A DNA stretch of 64,000 nt from Nonlabens antarcticus (GTDB taxonomy: Bacteria; Bacteroidota; Bacteroidia; Flavobacteriales; Flavobacteriaceae): contig NZ_JADFCO010000065.1 of assembly GCF_015356755.1 (NCBI RefSeq), positions 62,001 through 126,000 on the forward strand. Direction: 5' to 3'. Below, piece after piece: positions 1 through 9,297 of this stretch. A program made the translations under genes and the position numbers. The notes beneath the pieces were generated by a model. It searched no databases. It saw nothing but the letters and a program-made list of their open reading frames with translations, and was not told where the DNA came from. Numbering within the stretch: position 1 is the stretch's first letter; every line of letters begins with the position of its first letter.

Positions 1-481
1 TTTTCACTCCTAGAATAAATGGAATAGCAAAGTCAATTTCCCTATCGTACTGTTCCAATAAACCGCTACTGTTCAAAGCGTGTGAACCGTAGCTAAATGC
101 GGTAATTCCAGTATATATATAAGGAGTAACATGTGGTTTCCCAGAATACAGTTCCCATTCCCAGAAGGTGTATTCCAGTCCTACAGAAGCTTCTAATAGA
201 TTATAGTCAAAATTATAGTTTCTATCGACCCTACTCTGATCATCGCTCCTATCGTCATCATTACTGATGGAGGAATAGATTAATGAAGCTCTAAAACTGT
301 GGCGGTTGCTTCGATTCCATTTGATGATGCCACCTATAGCAAGGTCTGACGGATTCACATATTTTGTACTTCCTACATCTGCAATAACGTTCGATCCTCC
401 TGCCCATAGCCCTACCTCATAGGTCTGCGCTTCCGCGAAAGCGAAAACGAAACAGCTTAAGAACAATAGGATTAACCTCAT
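1..481 (-). CDS. DUF6089-type outer-membrane beta-barrel protein, 3' end cut off by window
   Basis: The reading frame starts with ATG at 479-481 on the minus strand and runs off the window, so only about 160 residues are visible. It has a clear signal peptide (MRLILLFLSCFVFAFAEAQ), then alternating aromatic/polar stretches typical of small outer-membrane barrels (YEVGLWAGGSN, FWEWELYSG). In Flavobacteriaceae a DUF6089 protein commonly lies between nadK and uppS/bamA; the nadK neighbour here fits, and that context drives the family name. The end of the signal peptide is encoded by a one-mismatch copy of the window's repeated palindrome. Function unknown; possibly linked to outer-membrane biogenesis by position only. 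Confidence 0.7.
   Translation of the reverse strand, partial: MRLILLFLSCFVFAFAEAQTYEVGLWAGGSNVIADVGSTKYVNPSDLAIGGIIKWNRSNRHSFRASLIYSSISNDDDRSDDQSRVDRNYNFDYNLLEASVGLEYTFWEWELYSGKPHVTPYIYTGITAFSYGSHALNSSGLLEQYDREIDFAIPFILGVK
429..442. repeat. GCTTTCGCGAAAGC palindrome, one mismatch, in signal peptide
   Basis: GCTTCCGCGAAAGC; on the minus strand it encodes FAEA at the signal peptidase site of the DUF6089 protein. Confidence 0.85.
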
Positions 482-585
482 CGATTTTTTTAAAACGTGC
501 AAATATAACAATTCTCACTAGCCGACATCAGTAAACATCGAGCATTGTGTTCCTTCCTAAAACAAACGAAAATTCAAAATATTGC

Positions 586-1461
586 CTAGTTGCGTTTATC
601 TTCTCCCCATAGCAATTTGTTGCGCAAGGTTTTGATAAAGCTCTGATCGTGAAGCTGTATAAGATCTATGGTAAAGTCGGCTTTTTTGAGTGTGATTTCT
701 GTGCCATTAGGATAGGAGGAAATGCGGTTGTCTAGGGAAACCAGGTATTCATCCTGTCTGCCTATCACCTTTACTTTAATAGTCATGGTATCTGGAATTA
801 CCAGCGGGCGGGCATTTAAATTATGGGGAGCAATGGGTGTGATTACAAAAGCATCTGTTTCCGGTGATATTACTGGGCCACCACAACTCAAACTATAACC
901 GGTAGAACCGGTAGGAGTGGAAACGATCAATCCATCTGCCCAGTAACTAGTGAGCAGCTCATCATTTAAATGGGTTTCTATTTGTACCATCGACGTTGTA
1001 TTCATACGACTCACGGTAACTTCATTGAGTGCAAAATTGTTGGGTGGTAGGTGATTGTCTGGATGGGTGGAAACAGCTGTTATAAGAGTTCGTTTAGTCA
1101 GATTGTATTTTCCCTGAATTACATGACGGACGACCTTGTCTATCTCGTCCTGTTGTACGGTAGCAAGAAATCCCAACCTACCAGTATTCACCCCTAATAT
1201 AGGAATGTCCAACGATCCTATATATGCAACGGCTCTCAATATAGTTCCGTCGCCGCCTATACTGATGAGCATATCAAAATTTCTATCGAGCTTATCAAAA
1301 ACGGCAACATCACTGGGCAGCTTCAATCCCTTGAGCATTTTATAAAACTCTGATTCTATCAATACCGTATAAGACTCCTTTTTAAAAGCAATTATAATGG
1401 ATTGTACAGTAGCCAGCGCATCCTCATGAACGTATTGACCGTAAATAGCGATCTTCTTCAT
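586..1461 (-). CDS. nadK: NAD kinase
   Basis: A 291-residue cytoplasmic enzyme that phosphorylates NAD+ to NADP+ using ATP or polyphosphate. The diagnostic GGDGT motif (ISIGGDGTILRAV, about residue 67-79) and the downstream NEVTV and TPTGSTGYSLSCGGP motifs of the family are all present, and the length is normal. It starts at ATG 1461, overlapping the stop of the upstream CBS gene as TAATG, which implies translational coupling. It is followed on the same strand by the DUF6089 gene. No unusual features. Confidence 0.96.
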   Translation of the reverse strand: MKKIAIYGQYVHEDALATVQSIIIAFKKESYTVLIESEFYKMLKGLKLPSDVAVFDKLDRNFDMLISIGGDGTILRAVAYIGSLDIPILGVNTGRLGFLATVQQDEIDKVVRHVIQGKYNLTKRTLITAVSTHPDNHLPPNNFALNEVTVSRMNTTSMVQIETHLNDELLTSYWADGLIVSTPTGSTGYSLSCGGPVISPETDAFVITPIAPHNLNARPLVIPDTMTIKVKVIGRQDEYLVSLDNRISSYPNGTEITLKKADFTIDLIQLHDQSFIKTLRNKLLWGEDKRN

Positions 1462-2117
1462 TATATGTTCAGGTATTTGTCTAGGTAATCAGAACGTTCC
1501 TTGAGCGCATCTAGGTAAGAGTCGTCTGCTGCAGCACTAATAACATCATAACTATACCTTCTAAAAGTCTGCAAAACAGCATTCACATTCTCTGAGCTAA
1601 TTTTGAGCGTGATCTCTGTCATTTGATCTTGATAGTTACTCACAAAAAACCCAAATATCTTAGAGTCATTTGATTCCACAATCTGGGCAATCTCGCTGAA
1701 ACTGTAATCTGTTGCCCCTTTTTGAACGACAACTACCGCTCCAGATTCATAAAGAAATGGCGAGTCGTTAAAATGCTGCATAATATCCTTGAGCTCATAA
1801 TACCCCAAGTACTTGTTCTTTTCATCCAGCACCGGCATCACATTAGAATTGTGTTGGGCAAATGCTTCTAAAACATCCAGCCAGTGTGTATCCTCACGCA
1901 CCATAAATACGTCAAAAGCATATTTTACATCCGTAAGGTTCTGACCAGTTTCAAAACAATGGGCATCTGTTTCTGACACACAGCCTACATAGATGTCACC
2001 ATCCATAACCGGCATGTGGGAAAAGGTAAGTTGCTGGAAAATCTTTTTGGCCTGCTGTACGCTGTCCTGAAGTTCCAGTGGATCTACATCATTGATGATA
2101 TATTCCTTAATGTCCAT
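1461..2117 (-). CDS. CBS domain-containing protein
   Basis: A 218-residue soluble protein. The N-terminal half holds two CBS motifs (about residues 1-60 and 75-120; note MPVMDGDIYVGCVSE and VMPVLDEKNKYLGYYE), which usually bind adenosyl ligands. The C-terminal about 90 residues look like an ACT-type regulatory fold (VVVVQKGATDYSFSEIAQIVESND), which is an inference. Its stop overlaps the nadK start, so it is probably co-transcribed with nadK, and regulation by NAD(P) or adenylate level is a reasonable guess. The gene is divergent from pdxJ with under 90 bp between them. Confidence 0.85.
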   Translation of the reverse strand: MDIKEYIINDVDPLELQDSVQQAKKIFQQLTFSHMPVMDGDIYVGCVSETDAHCFETGQNLTDVKYAFDVFMVREDTHWLDVLEAFAQHNSNVMPVLDEKNKYLGYYELKDIMQHFNDSPFLYESGAVVVVQKGATDYSFSEIAQIVESNDSKIFGFFVSNYQDQMTEITLKISSENVNAVLQTFRRYSYDVISAAADDSYLDALKERSDYLDKYLNI

Positions 2118-2177
2118 GTATATTTCTTTTACCGCAAATTAATGAATTCTCTACTTAAAGCTTGTGAGCTTAGTTTG

Positions 2178-2185
2178 TATTTTTG
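2178..2185 (+). promoter_or_regulatory. candidate -7 box upstream of pdxJ
   Basis: TATTTTTG matches the Bacteroidota -7 consensus TAnnTTTG and lies 18 bp before the pdxJ ATG. The -33 TTG is not well placed (nearest at 2162-2164, spacing too short), so this is tentative. Confidence 0.35.
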
Positions 2186-2203
2186 AGGAGATAATCAAAC
2201 CCT

Positions 2204-2917
2204 ATGGCTATTTTAAGTGTAAACATCAATAAGATTGCCACGTTACGTAATTCTCGTGGCGGTAATGTTCCAGACCTATTAAAGGTAGCGATGGATCTGG
2301 AGCGATTCGGCGCGCAAGGAATCACAATACACCCGCGACCTGATGAGCGCCACATTAAATATCAAGATGCACGCGATCTAAAAATGATCGTCACCACAGA
2401 ATTAAATATTGAAGGAAATCCCATTCAAAGTTTTATAGATCTAGTGGATCAAGTGAAGCCCGCGCAAGTAACTCTGGTTCCAGATGCTCCGGATGCTATT
2501 ACTTCTAACGCAGGCTGGAATACAATTCAACATGAGGAGTATTTAAGAGACATCGTGGCACATTTTAAAAAGCAAGGGATACGCACTAGTATTTTTGTAG
2601 ATCCTGTAGAATCGATGGTTGAAGGGGCTGCAAAAACAGGTGTGGATCGCATTGAGCTTTATACGGAAGATTATGCACGGCTTTATTCTACAGATAAAGA
2701 AAGAGCGATCGCACCTTATGTTATCGCGGCAAAAAAGGCAACCGAGTTAGGCATAGGAATAAATGCAGGTCACGACTTATCCCTAGAAAACCTAAAATAC
2801 TTCAGTGAGCAGATTGTCGATCTAATGGAAGTAAGCATAGGCCATGCTTTAATTTCTGAAAGTTTATACCTAGGTCTTGAAAACGTTGTGAATATGTACA
2901 AACATAGACTCGTATGA
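2204..2917 (+). CDS. pdxJ: Pyridoxine 5'-phosphate synthase
   Basis: A 237-residue TIM-barrel enzyme that condenses 1-deoxyxylulose 5-phosphate with 3-amino-2-oxopropyl phosphate in the DXP-dependent vitamin B6 pathway. It shows the family's N-terminal [17 protein letters not shown], the [12 protein letters not shown] segment, VTLVPD and the late [12 protein letters not shown] motif. The family's usual LGVNIDHVATLR has Lys in place of His (NKIATLR), as is common in Bacteroidota, and the length is normal. The stop overlaps the next gene's start (ATGA), indicating an operon with the alpha/beta hydrolase. Confidence 0.96.
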   Translation: MAILSVNINKIATLRNSRGGNVPDLLKVAMDLERFGAQGITIHPRPDERHIKYQDARDLKMIVTTELNIEGNPIQSFIDLVDQVKPAQVTLVPDAPDAITSNAGWNTIQHEEYLRDIVAHFKKQGIRTSIFVDPVESMVEGAAKTGVDRIELYTEDYARLYSTDKERAIAPYVIAAKKATELGIGINAGHDLSLENLKYFSEQIVDLMEVSIGHALISESLYLGLENVVNMYKHRLV

Positions 2918-3678
2918 TATTGCACAGTCTTATATTAGGAGAAGGAAAACCTTTTGTAATCCTACACGGATTCCTGGGAATGGCAGACAACTGGAAAACA
3001 CTGGGAACGCAATGGAGCGAGATGGGGTTTGAGGTGCATCTGTTAGACCAGCGCAATCATGGCCGCAGCTTTCAAACAGACGGTTTTGATTATAACGACA
3101 TGGCACAAGATGTAAAAAATTATTGCGATGAAAAAGGGTTAGAAAACATTATTTTGTTAGGTCATAGCATGGGTGGTAAAGTAGCTATGAGATGTGCGGT
3201 GCTTTATTCAGGTCTTATCGATAAGTTAATAATTGCCGATATCGCTCCTAAAGCATACCCACCACATCATAGCGATATTATTCACGCATTACAATCCATT
3301 GACCTGACTCAAATTGATTCCAGAAGTGATGCAGATGAGCAGTTGTCTAAAGGGATCAAAGACGTGGGCACCAGACAGTTTCTTTTGAAAAGCTTGCATC
3401 GTAAATCTAAGAATGAGTACCGGTGGAGGTTTAACCTTCCTGCTCTAGCGATGGCCTATTCAGACGTAGGAACGCACGATCCCATCGATACACCTATTTC
3501 CATTCCTACCCTATTTATACGTGGTGGGAACTCTGGCTACATTCTAGATAGTGATAGACCTGGAATCGAGTACGCTTTCGCGAAAGCGGAACTTCAAACA
3601 ATCCCCAACGCAGGCCACTGGCTACATGCAGAAAAGCCAGAAGAATTCAACAAACTAGTTAAGAATTTCATAGAATAA
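2914..3678 (+). CDS. Alpha/beta-fold hydrolase (YbfF-like esterase)
   Basis: A 254-residue cytoplasmic hydrolase. It has the oxyanion-hole HGFLG motif (about residues 18-22), the nucleophile elbow GHSMGGK (GxSxG), a late Asp region ([13 protein letters not shown]) and the catalytic His in [11 protein letters not shown], so the triad appears intact. The start is the ATG overlapping the pdxJ stop. Substrate unknown; closest in style to YbfF-type thioesterase/esterases. A palindrome copy at 3574-3587 is translated in frame as AFAKAE near the C-terminus. Confidence 0.9.
   Translation: MILHSLILGEGKPFVILHGFLGMADNWKTLGTQWSEMGFEVHLLDQRNHGRSFQTDGFDYNDMAQDVKNYCDEKGLENIILLGHSMGGKVAMRCAVLYSGLIDKLIIADIAPKAYPPHHSDIIHALQSIDLTQIDSRSDADEQLSKGIKDVGTRQFLLKSLHRKSKNEYRWRFNLPALAMAYSDVGTHDPIDTPISIPTLFIRGGNSGYILDSDRPGIEYAFAKAELQTIPNAGHWLHAEKPEEFNKLVKNFIE
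3574..3587. repeat. GCTTTCGCGAAAGC palindrome, in coding
   Basis: Exact 14-bp palindrome read as AFAKA inside the alpha/beta hydrolase. Confidence 0.9.
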
Positions 3679-3781
3679 ATTTATTATGCAAGCATAATGA
3701 TTAAGAAAACACTTGCGTAGTATTAATTTAATATTAAATTTGGTCTGATTAAATCCAAAAATATTATATAAACGTTTGAAT

Positions 3782-5029
3782 ATGAACAAATTAAAAGTTT
3801 TTGCTGTACTTTGTTTAATGTCTGCTGCTGCGTACGCCGGCGGATATCGTGTGAGCACACAGAGTAACAAGCAGTTAGCCATGGGTCATACCGGTGTTGC
3901 CGTCGTTAACAGTGCTGATGTACTGTTCTTCAACCCAGCTGGATTAGTGCACCTAGAAAGTAAACTGAACGTAAGCGCTGGTGGTTTTGGTGTGTTTTCA
4001 GACGTTAAATATCAGAACGAAAGTACAGGAGCATTTGCAGAAACCGACAGCCCGGTGGGAACTCCATTTTACGTGTATGCTAGTTATGCGGTAAGCGACA
4101 GTTTTGCGGTAGGTTTAGGTGTTTATACGCCTTACGGAAGTACTGTAACCTGGCCAACTGACTGGGAAGGATCACACTTAGTTAATGAGATCGAGCTTCA
4201 AGCAATTTTTATCCAGCCTACTATTTCTTATCAGATTTTTGAAAATGTAAGTTTAGGTGTGGGAGCAACAATTGCAATAGGCTCTGTAGATTTCAATAGA
4301 AATGCTTCTAGATCATTAACTGACGAGCAAGGTGATCGTGCAAATGTTGCGATTAGCGATAGTGGTGTAACAGGATACGGCTGGAATGCAGGTATTATGT
4401 TTACTCCTAATGAAAACTTAACCATAGGTTTCAACTACCGTTCTTTAATTGATATCGAAAGCACAGAAGGAGAAGCTACGTTCAGCAATTTCCCTAACAG
4501 CCCACTAGCTCCATCTAACGGAGTTCAAGGGTTTGAGGCTACCCTACCATTACCAGCAGAAGCAACTTTGGGAGTAGGATACGAAACAGGCAAGTGGTTA
4601 TTTGCATTTGATTATAACCGCGCTTTCTGGAGTGAATATGAAGACCTTGATATCATTTTTGAAAATGGTACAGAATCCATTAACCCTAGAGAATATAAAG
4701 ATGCTTCTTCTTACCGATTAGGGGTTCAATATACTGCTACTGACGCACTAACATTACGTGCAGGATATTACTTTGATGAGTCTCCTGTTAAATCTGGTCT
4801 ATTTGCACCAGAAACACCACGTAACGATTCTAATGCCTACACTTTTGGCCTTTCTTATGCATTCTCTCCACGATGGGCAATCGATGCTTCTTTCCTTTAT
4901 GTAAGGTTCAAGCAAGTAACAGAATCTTACAATGCTTATGCTGACCCGGGCGCATCGCCATCACCTTTCAGCGGGACGTACAAATCACGAGCACTGGTTC
5001 CTGGAATCGGTATCACTTATACCATGTAA
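3782..5029 (+). CDS. OmpP1/FadL family outer-membrane transporter
   Basis: A 415-residue outer-membrane beta-barrel of the FadL type, which takes up hydrophobic substrates such as long-chain fatty acids. It has a signal peptide (MNKLKVFAVLCLMSAAAYA), the family hallmark FFNPAGL near residue 45, repeated amphipathic strands and a terminal aromatic-containing strand ending in YTM. The ATG at 3782 was chosen over a TTG six bases upstream because it gives a clean signal peptide. It is followed after 12 bp by an SGNH-type lipoprotein, a pairing frequent in Bacteroidota that suggests joint handling of lipid or ester substrates. Confidence 0.92.
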   Translation: MNKLKVFAVLCLMSAAAYAGGYRVSTQSNKQLAMGHTGVAVVNSADVLFFNPAGLVHLESKLNVSAGGFGVFSDVKYQNESTGAFAETDSPVGTPFYVYASYAVSDSFAVGLGVYTPYGSTVTWPTDWEGSHLVNEIELQAIFIQPTISYQIFENVSLGVGATIAIGSVDFNRNASRSLTDEQGDRANVAISDSGVTGYGWNAGIMFTPNENLTIGFNYRSLIDIESTEGEATFSNFPNSPLAPSNGVQGFEATLPLPAEATLGVGYETGKWLFAFDYNRAFWSEYEDLDIIFENGTESINPREYKDASSYRLGVQYTATDALTLRAGYYFDESPVKSGLFAPETPRNDSNAYTFGLSYAFSPRWAIDASFLYVRFKQVTESYNAYADPGASPSPFSGTYKSRALVPGIGITYTM

Positions 5030-5041
5030 AAAAAATTAAAA

Positions 5042-6547
5042 ATGAAAAATAATTTTAAATATTTAGCTCTTTTTGCAGCCGCGGCAGTGTTCGTTAGTTG
5101 TGAAAACGAATTTGAGGATTCCGTCACTGACGGTGACTTATATACTAATGGAACCGCAGACTTTTCAAAATATGTTTCGGTAGGAAACTCTTTGACATCA
5201 GGTTATGCAGATAATGCTCTCTATCTAGAAGGACAGCAGAATTCATTTCCTAACATCATGGCGCAACAATTTGAGCTCGTCGGTGGTGGGGAATTCAATC
5301 AGCCTTTAGTAAATGATAATTTAGGTGGTTTACTTTTAAACGGTAATCAAATTTTACCTAATCGTTTTGTTCTCGCTGTTGGAGCTAATGGGTCTCCAGG
5401 TCCAGCTCGTATAGGAGGAACACCTACAACAGAAATTACTAACAAAGTAACCGGCCCTTTAAATAATTATGGAGTTCCAGGTGCAAGAGTTTTTCATTTA
5501 GGAGCACCGGGTTATGGGTCTGCTGCAGGTATCGCTAGTGGTACAGCAAATCCATATTTTGCAAGATTCTCAAGTTCTGAATCTTCTACAGTAATTGATG
5601 ATGCAGCTGCTGCAAATGGAACTTTCTTTACTTTATGGATAGGAAACAACGATATATTAGGATATGCTACTTCTGGTGGGTCTGGAGTTGATAACAATCA
5701 AACAGGACAAACTAACCCAGCAATGCAGGGCGATAACAGCATTACAAACAACAATACGTTTGCTGGAGTTTATGCTGCGTTAGTGGCAAAAATGACGGCT
5801 AACGGTGCTAAGGGTGCGTTGATAAACATTCCAGATGTTACTTCAATTCCTTATTTCACTACGATTCCAGCAAATCCTATTCCATTAGACGCTACAACTG
5901 CTGCTGGTGTGAACATGGCTTACGCGCAATATAATGGTGGTTTAAGAGCAGCCGAAGCTGGCCAGCTAATAACCACTGCGGAAAGAATAGCGAGAACCAT
6001 CAATTTTACAGAAGGAGCTAATTTTGTAGTTATAACAGATGTGGATCTTACTAATCTATCAGCGCTGGGATTACCTAACATTCGTCAAACAACCGCTGCT
6101 GATTTAATCACTTTACCTACAAGAGCTCTTTTAGGTACTTTAGCAGATCCTAGCAATCCTAGCAGTGTTAGAGGTGTGGGTGTTCCATTAGCAAACTCAA
6201 ATGTTCTCACTGTGACAGAGCAAACAAGAGTGTCTGCCGCACAAGATTCATACAATGCAACTATTGCAGCTATAGCTCAGTCTAACGGCCTTGCTCTAGT
6301 AGATGCAAAAACTGCTTTAGGCGGGTTATCTACCGGCGGTGTTGCGTTCAACGGCGGTATATTGACAAGTACATTTGCAACGGGTGGTGCATTTTCCCTT
6401 GATGGTGTTCACCCCACACCTAGAGGCTATGCATTTACAGCAAATACGGTTTTACAAACAATCAATGCTTTTTATGGTTCTACAGTTCCTAAAGTTGAAA
6501 TAGGAAACTATAAAACAATACAACCTAGTAACAATGTTGCACAGTAA
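5042..6547 (+). CDS. SGNH/GDSL hydrolase-like lipoprotein
   Basis: A 501-residue lipoprotein: signal peptide and lipobox around FVSCENEFED (Cys20). Block I of the SGNH fold is visible as VGNSLTSGYAD (Ser nucleophile), block III-like IGNNDILGY holds the Asn, and block V is LDGVHPTPRGY (Asp-x-x-His). The central region is Ala/Asn/Thr-rich. Probably a periplasmic or surface esterase/lipase working with the adjacent FadL porin; this functional link is inferred from the operon. A strong terminator follows. Confidence 0.88.
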   Translation: MKNNFKYLALFAAAAVFVSCENEFEDSVTDGDLYTNGTADFSKYVSVGNSLTSGYADNALYLEGQQNSFPNIMAQQFELVGGGEFNQPLVNDNLGGLLLNGNQILPNRFVLAVGANGSPGPARIGGTPTTEITNKVTGPLNNYGVPGARVFHLGAPGYGSAAGIASGTANPYFARFSSSESSTVIDDAAAANGTFFTLWIGNNDILGYATSGGSGVDNNQTGQTNPAMQGDNSITNNNTFAGVYAALVAKMTANGAKGALINIPDVTSIPYFTTIPANPIPLDATTAAGVNMAYAQYNGGLRAAEAGQLITTAERIARTINFTEGANFVVITDVDLTNLSALGLPNIRQTTAADLITLPTRALLGTLADPSNPSSVRGVGVPLANSNVLTVTEQTRVSAAQDSYNATIAAIAQSNGLALVDAKTALGGLSTGGVAFNGGILTSTFATGGAFSLDGVHPTPRGYAFTANTVLQTINAFYGSTVPKVEIGNYKTIQPSNNVAQ

Positions 6548-6570
6548 GTAATCACTACAATTTTTTTAAG

Positions 6571-6607
6571 CATCCGCTAAGAGTTTTCTCTTAGCGGATG
6601 TTTTATT
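6571..6607 (+). terminator. Rho-independent terminator after SGNH lipoprotein
   Basis: Perfect hairpin CATCCGCTAAGAG-TTTT-CTCTTAGCGGATG followed by a T-rich tract. Confidence 0.9.
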
Positions 6608-6629
6608 TTTACGGTAAACAAATAAGCTT

Positions 6630-6968
6630 ATGAAGTTTTTAATGAACTTAGTACTCACTGCTATCCTTGTAATCTTGCTTTCCTACCTATTACCAGGAGT
6701 TGCCGTCGAGGGATTTTTTACGGCTTTGTGGGTAGCACTAGCTTTATCTGTTCTTAACTTTATTGTTAAGCCTATTTTAGTAATACTGACCTTCCCCATA
6801 ACCGTATTGACCTTAGGTATCTTCCTTCTGTTTGTGAATGCCTTTATCATTCTTATGGCAGACTGGCTCGTGAGTGGTTTTGTTGTGGATAATGCTTGGT
6901 ACGCTTTGATTTTTGCAATCTTGCTCGCAATAGCAAGATCGCTCTTGATCAAAACGAATGAAGAGTGA
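6630..6968 (+). CDS. Phage-holin-family (DUF360-type) small membrane protein
   Basis: A 112-residue integral membrane protein of about four hydrophobic helices separated by short polar turns (for example SVLNFIVKPILVILTFPIT and TLGIFLLFVNAFIILMADW). The NFIVKP.L..LTLPITVLTLG-like stretch is typical of the family annotated as phage holin family/Mycobacterial 4 TMS holin (DUF360). The name reflects homology in topology; there is no phage context here and the role is unknown. It is a single gene bounded by a terminator upstream and the tig promoter downstream. Confidence 0.82.
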   Translation: MKFLMNLVLTAILVILLSYLLPGVAVEGFFTALWVALALSVLNFIVKPILVILTFPITVLTLGIFLLFVNAFIILMADWLVSGFVVDNAWYALIFAILLAIARSLLIKTNEE

Positions 6969-6992
6969 GAGTAACACACACTATGAATGGCT

Positions 6993-7022
6993 TTGTTTAC
7001 ATCCAAATAAAGCTTAATTTTG
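6993..7022 (+). promoter_or_regulatory. Bacteroidota-type promoter for tig
   Basis: -33 TTG at 6993-6995, exactly 19 bp, then -7 TAATTTTG at 7015-7022. This matches the TTG-N19-TAnnTTTG consensus 33 bp before the tig ATG. Confidence 0.75.
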
Positions 7023-7054
7023 CAGCCCGAATTTAACAGCATAAAAGTCTTTAA

Positions 7055-8383
7055 ATGAATATCAAGCGCACTGACACAGACGCACTTAACGCGACATTAA
7101 CGATTGAGGTATCTCAAGCAGATTATAAAGAAAAATTAGATAAAATCCTTGCAGACTATCGCAAGACTTCTACTATTCCAGGTTTTAGAAAAGGACACGT
7201 TCCAGCAAGCTTGATAAATAAAAAATACAGGACTCCCATTCTTGTTGAAGAAATCAACAAGTTGATCCAGGAGCAATTGAACAAGTACATTACCGAAGAG
7301 AAATTAAATCTATTAGGAAACCCGTTACCGTTAGATCAGGGGGAAATCGATTGGAATTCAGAAGATTTCAAATTTGATTTTGAATTAGGATTGGCTCCAG
7401 ACTTTGAGGTAGATCTTAAAGGTCAAAAAGCGATTACCCATTACCAGATCAAAACAGATGATGAGACGATTAACAAACAGATCGATCGCATACGAGAGCA
7501 GTACGGTAAATTAACGAGTAAGGATGAAGTTGAAAAAGGTGATGAAGTTGTCGGTATCTTCCGTAATGATGATGAAGAGATAAATGCTGATGCAACCTTC
7601 CCAATCGATAAGATCAAAGGAAAAGCAAACGAAAAGAAATTCATAGGAGCTAAGAAAGGTGACACCATAGAATTGAACACTAAAGGTCTTTTTAACGATG
7701 ATCACGATCTTATGAACATGCTCAAAATAGAACATGATAAGGCGCATGATTTAGATATTCCAGTATCATTTGAAGTTACCGAAGTAAATTCCCGTGAGAT
7801 GGCCGAAATGAATCAAGAGTTTTTCGACAAACTATTTGGTCCTGATGCGATTAAAACGGAAGAAGAGTTGAGAGAACGCCTGAGAGAAGATGCTAAAAAG
7901 CAGTTTGCTCAACAAACAGATCAAAAGTTACTTACTGACATTACAGAAGGCTTGATAAACGATACAAAATTTGACCTTCCTGCAGATTTCCTAAAGAAAT
8001 GGATTGCTACTAGTGGAGAAAAGGAATTGACAGAAGAAGAAGCCGCAACAGAATATGAACGTTCTGAAAAAGGATTGAGATATCAATTGATTGAGTCTAA
8101 TATTCTTAAGGCTAATGAAGATCTTCAATTAAAATTTGAAGATTTGAAAGCATATGCAAGTGAGCAAATCCGTGAGCAAATGAAGCAATACGGTCATAAT
8201 GATGCTACTGATGAAGAAGTAGATCAAATCGTTGCGCGTATCATGCAAAATCAGGAAGAAGTAAAAAGAATGAGCGAGCAATTGCAGAATGAAAAAATGC
8301 TTCAATTCTTCAAGACAAATGCAAAACTAAAGGAGAAGGAAGTCACTTATGAAGATTTCATAAAAGAAGCGTACGACGCCTAG
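7055..8383 (+). CDS. tig: Trigger factor (ribosome-associated chaperone)
   Basis: A 442-residue chaperone that binds nascent chains at the ribosome exit. The ribosome-binding tail includes PGFRKGHVP (about residues 42-50), close to the canonical GFRxGKxP signature. A PPIase-like domain follows (about 155-240, less conserved as usual in Bacteroidota), then the long helical C-terminal domain rich in Lys/Glu. Length is normal. It has its own promoter and terminator and precedes clpP and clpX, the order found in many bacteria. Confidence 0.95.
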   Translation: MNIKRTDTDALNATLTIEVSQADYKEKLDKILADYRKTSTIPGFRKGHVPASLINKKYRTPILVEEINKLIQEQLNKYITEEKLNLLGNPLPLDQGEIDWNSEDFKFDFELGLAPDFEVDLKGQKAITHYQIKTDDETINKQIDRIREQYGKLTSKDEVEKGDEVVGIFRNDDEEINADATFPIDKIKGKANEKKFIGAKKGDTIELNTKGLFNDDHDLMNMLKIEHDKAHDLDIPVSFEVTEVNSREMAEMNQEFFDKLFGPDAIKTEEELRERLREDAKKQFAQQTDQKLLTDITEGLINDTKFDLPADFLKKWIATSGEKELTEEEAATEYERSEKGLRYQLIESNILKANEDLQLKFEDLKAYASEQIREQMKQYGHNDATDEEVDQIVARIMQNQEEVKRMSEQLQNEKMLQFFKTNAKLKEKEVTYEDFIKEAYDA

Positions 8384-8405
8384 CCTTTCTTTAATCACTA
8401 TCTTA

Positions 8406-8440
8406 GGCGTTAACTTTTACAACTAGGTTAACGCCTTTTT
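8406..8440 (+). terminator. Rho-independent terminator after tig
   Basis: Hairpin GGCGTTAAC / GTTAACGCC with a 12-base loop and a TTTTT tail. Confidence 0.85.
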
Positions 8441-8467
8441 AATACAACAAAAAGTAATATTGCGTTT

Positions 8468-9154
8468 ATGACTATAGCTAAGGAATTTGAAAAATACGCA
8501 GTAAAAGATCGCGGTATAAACCCGATGTATTACGACAAAATAATGGGTAGCATGTACCCTACTAACTTCACCCCTAATATTATTGAAGAACGTCAAATGA
8601 ACGTTGTTGCGATGGATGTATTCTCGCGTTTGATGATGGACAGGATTATTTTTATGGGTACTGGCGTTAGTGACCAGGTGGCAAACATTATACAGGCGCA
8701 GTTACTCTTTTTGGAAAGTGCAGATGCGGTAAAAGATATTCAAATCTATATCAACTCACCAGGCGGTAGTGTTTATGCCGGTCTAGGGATTTATGATACG
8801 ATGCAGTTTATCAAACCAGACGTCGCTACGATCTGTACAGGAATGGCTGCTAGTATGGGAGCTGTTTTATTATGTGCCGGTGAAAAAGGGAAACGCAGTG
8901 CGTTGCCACACAGTCGCGTGATGATTCACCAGGTTTCGAGCGGTGCACAAGGTCAGGCATCTGACATTGAGATTGCTATTCAGGAGACTATAAAGCTGAA
9001 GGAAGAGCTGTATGAAATCATTGCAGAACACACTGGAAAAACCTACGAGCAAATTAATAAAGATAGCGATCGGGATTTCTGGATGCGTGCAGACGAGGCT
9101 TTAGAGTATGGAATGATTGATGAGGTTCTTAAAAGAGATAAGTCTGTAAAATAA
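8468..9154 (+). CDS. clpP: ATP-dependent Clp protease proteolytic subunit
   Basis: A 228-residue serine protease subunit, the chamber partner of ClpX/ClpA. The catalytic Ser lies in GMAASMGAVLL, the His in PHSRVMIHQ, and an Asp follows at the usual position in the helix region (NKDSDRDFWM). INSPGGSVYAGLGIYD is the conserved substrate-channel motif. The N-terminal extension of about 30 residues is typical for Bacteroidota. clpX follows after a 143-bp spacer that carries a copy of the palindrome repeat. Confidence 0.97.
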   Translation: MTIAKEFEKYAVKDRGINPMYYDKIMGSMYPTNFTPNIIEERQMNVVAMDVFSRLMMDRIIFMGTGVSDQVANIIQAQLLFLESADAVKDIQIYINSPGGSVYAGLGIYDTMQFIKPDVATICTGMAASMGAVLLCAGEKGKRSALPHSRVMIHQVSSGAQGQASDIEIAIQETIKLKEELYEIIAEHTGKTYEQINKDSDRDFWMRADEALEYGMIDEVLKRDKSVK

Positions 9155-9185
9155 GAAGAAGTGGTTTTCGTTCTGATAAATGTTC

Positions 9186-9199
9186 GCTTTCGCGAAAGC
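9186..9199. repeat. GCTTTCGCGAAAGC palindrome, clpP-clpX spacer
   Basis: Exact core inside a perfect 22-bp palindrome (9182-9203, GTTCGCTTTCG and its complement). Confidence 0.92.
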
Positions 9200-9297
9200 G
9201 AACTCGAAAGAACTTTAAACCATCTAATTACGACTAAACATAATACGATTGTAGCCGTATAGATTTTTAACAGCTGCCATAGTATAAAAATTCAAGA

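Noticed and set aside
2707-2714. GCGATCGC (HIP1-like) octamer
   Set aside because: Only a few scattered copies in the window, unlike the GCTTTCGCGAAAGC palindrome.
3683-3698. Small inverted repeat ATTATGC/GCATAAT as a terminator
   Set aside because: A/T-rich weak stem without a T-run; too common in such DNA to call.
6630-6968. Phage remnant because of the holin-family name
   Set aside because: The family name is historical; no other phage gene lies nearby and the protein is widespread in bacteria.
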